From CAZPRY01 sp964589175 (GTDB lineage: Bacteria; Fidelibacterota; UBA2242), in assembly GCA_964589175.1 (NCBI GenBank), contig CAZPRY010000041.1, positions 1-33,713 of the forward strand: a stretch of DNA of 33,713 nucleotides, in the 5' to 3' direction. The notes below the pieces were generated by a model, which made no database searches, was not told where the DNA came from, and worked only from the letters and a program-made list of their open reading frames with translations. The position numbers and the translations under genes are program-made. Shown one piece after another: positions 30,922 through 33,713 of this stretch (position 1 is its first letter; every line of letters begins with the position of its first letter).

Positions 30922-31563
30922 CTAATTGTTCGCCAAAAGTTGATCGTTCAATTTCTCCATACCATCTTTCTCTACCAGCAGGACTTCACAATCCATGAGA
31001 TCATAGGCCGAGGCGCTCTCTGCTTCGATCACAAAGATATTGTAGAAGTTACGGCAGGACAAGAACAGATTTTCATCCAGATTTGAGGCCAGGATGGTCA
31101 CTTTCTTATCCTCGATTTGGAATGCATCGAGCAATTGACGGATATTCTTGGATTTGATATCGCTATAACTCAGGTCGTCCATGATGCGGATAGCGTTTTC
31201 ATGGTACTTGTACGCCAAGGCGCTTGTGCGCGCCAAACGCTTAACTTTTTTATTGACCTTCATCGTATACGCGCGCGGCGTAGGACCGAATGCACGTCCG
31301 CCGCCTACCCAGACCGGGCTTCTGCGCGAACCGGCGCGAGCCCCACCGCGGCCCTTCTGTTTCCAGGGTTTGCGTCCGCCGCCGGCAACTTCGGCTCTGG
31401 TTTTCGTAGACGAAGTTCCCTGACGCGAATTGGCCATTTCGGCTTTTACCGCCAGATAGAGGGAATGATCATGAGGCTCAATGTCAAAAGCAGCATTCTC
31501 TATGACCAGCTTCTGACCTGTATCTTGACCTTCTTTGTTGAAGATGGAGAATTCTACACTCAA
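30922..31563 (-). CDS. rplD: 50S ribosomal protein L4
   Basis: 213 residues. The long tunnel-wall loop (47-93) reads RQGTSSTKTRAEVAGGGRKP, then WKQKGRGGARAGSRRSPVWV; the rest is the Rossmann-like core. L4 regulates the S10 operon in E. coli. The start overlaps rplC by 4 bases. Confidence 0.96.
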   Translation of the reverse strand: MSVEFSIFNKEGQDTGQKLVIENAAFDIEPHDHSLYLAVKAEMANSRQGTSSTKTRAEVAGGGRKPWKQKGRGGARAGSRRSPVWVGGGRAFGPTPRAYTMKVNKKVKRLARTSALAYKYHENAIRIMDDLSYSDIKSKNIRQLLDAFQIEDKKVTILASNLDENLFLSCRNFYNIFVIEAESASAYDLMDCEVLLVEKDGMEKLNDQLLANN

Positions 31564-32186
31564 CTTTCTTGCCTCCGAATTGTTACAATGCTATTTATTG
31601 CGCCAGGCACGGCCCCCTTCACGTAGAGCAGATTGTTCACGGCATCGATTTTAACGATGGTCAATCCGCGGACCGTCTTGCTATCGCCGCCCATTCTGCC
31701 CGGCATACGCATGCCCTTGATGACCCGGGAGGGATAGGCGGAAGCACCGATGGACCCGGGCGCACGAAGGCGATCGCTTTGACCATGCGTTTTCGGACCG
31801 CCGTGAAAACCATGCCGTTTCACGACACCCTGAAAACCCTTGCCCTTGGTCACGCCGGTAACCTTGACCATATCGCCGACCTTAAAGAGTTCCACGGTAA
31901 GGGGTTCACCCACCTTGCAGTAATCCGCTTCGAAATCACGGATTTCCTTGAGATGGCGGAATGAGGGCGTTCCGGCCTTGTCAAAATGCCCCTTTTCGGG
32001 TTTTTTCACCAAACGCTCGGGTTTTACCTCAAAGCCGACCTGGACGGAAGAGTAACCTTCCTTTTTGTCGGTTTTGACCTGAACGACCTGGCAGGGACCG
32101 GCTTCGATGATGGAAACGGGCCTTACCTCGCCGCTTTCCAGGAAAACCTGGCTCATCCCAATCTTTTTTCCAATTATAGCAATCAT
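31560..32186 (-). CDS. rplC: 50S ribosomal protein L3
   Basis: 208 residues. The peptidyl-transferase-facing loop GVTKGKGFQGVVKRHGFHGG (111-130) continues PKTHGQSDRLRAPGSIGASA and ends RMPGRMGGDSKTVRGL. Usual length, no extra domain. It overlaps rplD by 4 bases and follows rpsJ by 13 bases. Confidence 0.97.
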   Translation of the reverse strand: MIAIIGKKIGMSQVFLESGEVRPVSIIEAGPCQVVQVKTDKKEGYSSVQVGFEVKPERLVKKPEKGHFDKAGTPSFRHLKEIRDFEADYCKVGEPLTVELFKVGDMVKVTGVTKGKGFQGVVKRHGFHGGPKTHGQSDRLRAPGSIGASAYPSRVIKGMRMPGRMGGDSKTVRGLTIVKIDAVNNLLYVKGAVPGAINSIVTIRRQES

Positions 32187-32199
32187 AGATCTACTTCCG

Positions 32200-32508
32200 T
32201 TATACCTTTATCTCAATATCTACACCAGCAGGGAGATCCAATCTCATCAGTGCATCCACGGTTTTCGAGGTGGAGTTCAGGATATCGATGAGACGCTTGT
32301 GAATTTTAGTCTGAAACTGCTCTCTCGATTTCTTGTCCACATGCGGTGAACGCAACACGGTATATACCGTTCTCTGGGTAGGCAACGGGATCGGTCCCGA
32401 GACTACCGCACCGGTTGATTTTGCCGTAGCAACGATCTTTTTGGTGCTCTTGTCGAGCAGATTGTGGTCGTATGCTTTAAGACTGATTCTGATTCTTTGT
32501 CCTGGCAC
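32200..32508 (-). CDS. rpsJ: 30S ribosomal protein S10 / NusE
   Basis: 102 residues, exact usual length. RIRISLKAYDHNLLDKSTKK, then GPIPLPTQRTVYTVLRSPHV DKKSREQF (the signature around 53-65). S10 doubles as NusE in transcription antitermination. It lies 12 bases downstream of tuf, so the two are co-transcribed. Confidence 0.97.
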   Translation of the reverse strand: MPGQRIRISLKAYDHNLLDKSTKKIVATAKSTGAVVSGPIPLPTQRTVYTVLRSPHVDKKSREQFQTKIHKRLIDILNSTSKTVDALMRLDLPAGVDIEIKV

Positions 32509-32520
32509 AGTGACTCCTTA

Positions 32521-33711
32521 TTACTCTAAAATCTCGATTACAACGCCAGCGCCGACCGTTCTCCCGCCTTCACGAATCGCGAAGCGCAGCTCTTTCTCCA
32601 TGGCGATCGGCGTAATCAGTTCGATTTCCATCACGATGTTGTCGCCCGGCATCACCATGTCCACGCCTTCCGGCAAGGTCACTACACCGGTCACATCCGT
32701 CGTGCGAAAATAAAACTGCGGACGATAACCCTTGAAGAACGGCGTATGACGTCCGCCCTCTTCCTTCTTCAGTACGTACACCTGGCCGTTGAACTTCGTG
32801 TGCGGTGTAATACTGCCCGGCTTCGCGCAAACCATACCGCGCTGCAGCCATTCTTTATCGATTCCGCGCAGCAACAAACCAACGTTGTCGCCCGCCTGTC
32901 CGCGGTCCAGGATCTTGCGGAACATCTCGACGCCCGTGACTACGGTCTTCTTGTGGCCGCCCAGACCGATAATCTCGACTTCCTCACCAACCTTGATCAC
33001 GCCGCGGTCGATTCTTCCCGTGCCAACCGTGCCGCGACCCGTAATCGAAAAAACATCTTCGACCGGCATCAGGAACGGCTTGTCAATGTCGCGCAGCGGC
33101 TCGGGAATAAAGTCATCGACTGCCTTGATCAGTTCATGGATGCACTTGGTCTTCTCGGGATCATCCGGGTTGTTCAGAGCTTCCAGGGCGCTGCCCATGA
33201 TGATCGGCGTATCGTCACCCGGAAATTCATATTTGTTCAGAAGATCGCGCAGTTCCATCTCTACCAATTCCAGCAACTCCGGATCGTCTACCATGTCCGT
33301 TTTGTTCATGAACACAACCATCGACGGCACATTCACCTGGCGCGCCAGAAGAACGTGCTCGCGCGTCTGCGGCATCGGGCCGTCAAAGGCCGACACAACC
33401 AGGATCGCTCCGTCCATCTGGGCGGCGCCCGTGATCATGTTCTTAATATAATCGGCGTGGCCAGGGCAATCCACATGTGCATAATGTCGCTTGTCCGACT
33501 CATACTCCACGTGCGCGGTGTTGATCGTTATTCCGCGTTCACGCTCTTCCGGGGCATTGTCGATGCTGTCAAATGTACGGATCTGCGCCAAACCCTTCTG
33601 ATTCAATATCAGCGTCATTGCGGCCGTCAATGTTGTCTTGCCGTGATCTACGTGCCCAATCGTGCCAACATTAACGTGCGGCTTCGTCCGCTTAAATTGT
33701 TCCTTTGCCAT
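32521..33711 (-). CDS. tuf: Elongation factor Tu
   Basis: 396 residues, full length; the ATG lies at 33709-33711 in the CCATGG that ends the window. GTPase motifs: GHVDHGKT (19-26), DCPGH (81-85), NKTD (136-139), SALEAL. The switch I region has RERGITI (57-63). Domains 2 and 3 are complete and the end is VVIEILE. It delivers aminoacyl-tRNA to the ribosome. It heads the ribosomal-protein block; its promoter is outside the window. Confidence 0.98.
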   Translation of the reverse strand: MAKEQFKRTKPHVNVGTIGHVDHGKTTLTAAMTLILNQKGLAQIRTFDSIDNAPEERERGITINTAHVEYESDKRHYAHVDCPGHADYIKNMITGAAQMDGAILVVSAFDGPMPQTREHVLLARQVNVPSMVVFMNKTDMVDDPELLELVEMELRDLLNKYEFPGDDTPIIMGSALEALNNPDDPEKTKCIHELIKAVDDFIPEPLRDIDKPFLMPVEDVFSITGRGTVGTGRIDRGVIKVGEEVEIIGLGGHKKTVVTGVEMFRKILDRGQAGDNVGLLLRGIDKEWLQRGMVCAKPGSITPHTKFNGQVYVLKKEEGGRHTPFFKGYRPQFYFRTTDVTGVVTLPEGVDMVMPGDNIVMEIELITPIAMEKELRFAIREGGRTVGAGVVIEILE

Positions 33712-33713
33712 GG

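Noticed and set aside
28425..33711. Plus-strand long frames across the ribosomal genes
   Set aside because: Antisense shadows of conserved minus-strand genes.
1..33713. tRNA, rRNA or insertion sequences
   Set aside because: No transposase-like frames, terminal repeats or cloverleaf-like segments were recognised by eye; a tRNA scan was not possible.

Overview
The window is bacterial chromosome and holds three blocks. The organism is not certain. The complete S10-spc-alpha ribosomal operon headed by tuf, the type-Z zinc S14, the long L17 tail and the Mrp/complex I-like gene set fit an anaerobic or facultative bacterium. A lineage near Calditrichota/KSB1 or another FCB-group phylum is my guess from general resemblance, not from a search.

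Block 1 (1-2040, minus strand) is a metal/redox accessory operon. It starts with a DUF134 DNA-binding regulator and continues with a chain of tiny Gly/Arg-rich DUF5320-type and zinc-ribbon proteins. Two of these are tandem copies, and one copy has an in-frame TGA. The block ends in a ferredoxin-like protein cut by the window edge. A good promoter and a perfect 9+9 bp palindrome sit just before the regulator.

Block 2 (2041-14136, plus strand) begins with rex, the NADH/NAD+ sensor, and continues with thirteen closely packed genes in the order MrpE, F, G, MbhD, MbhE-F fusion, MrpC, MrpD (H), second MrpD-like subunit (H'), NuoH, NuoB, NuoC, NuoD, then a NuoI-like ferredoxin fused to a GltD/NfnB-type flavoprotein. 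A CBS-domain gene closes the set. The order matches the archaeal Mbx/Mbs complex. The large subunit lacks the cysteines that hold a [NiFe] site, so this is not a hydrogenase. The fused flavoprotein suggests a membrane complex that couples ferredoxin and NAD(P)(H) to Na+/H+ movement. That reaction is inferred. Block 2 looks clearly more AT-rich than block 3.

Block 3 (14508-33711) holds an EamA transporter (plus strand) facing a minus-strand gene for a CARF/DUF1887 (Card1/Can2-like) protein with a degenerate nuclease site and no CRISPR array nearby. Next comes a secreted GHL10 glycosidase lying directly behind rplQ. The rest is the long minus-strand operon tuf-rpsJ-rplCDWB-rpsS-rplV-rpsC-rplP-rpmC-rpsQ-rplNXE-rpsN-rpsH-rplFR-rpsE-rpmD-rplO-secY-map-infA-rpmJ-rpsMKD-rpoA-rplQ. 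adk is absent between secY and map. The most interesting part is the Rex-linked Mbx-like complex with its fused NAD(P)H module. Next are the orphan Card1-like protein and the interrupted zinc-ribbon duplicate.
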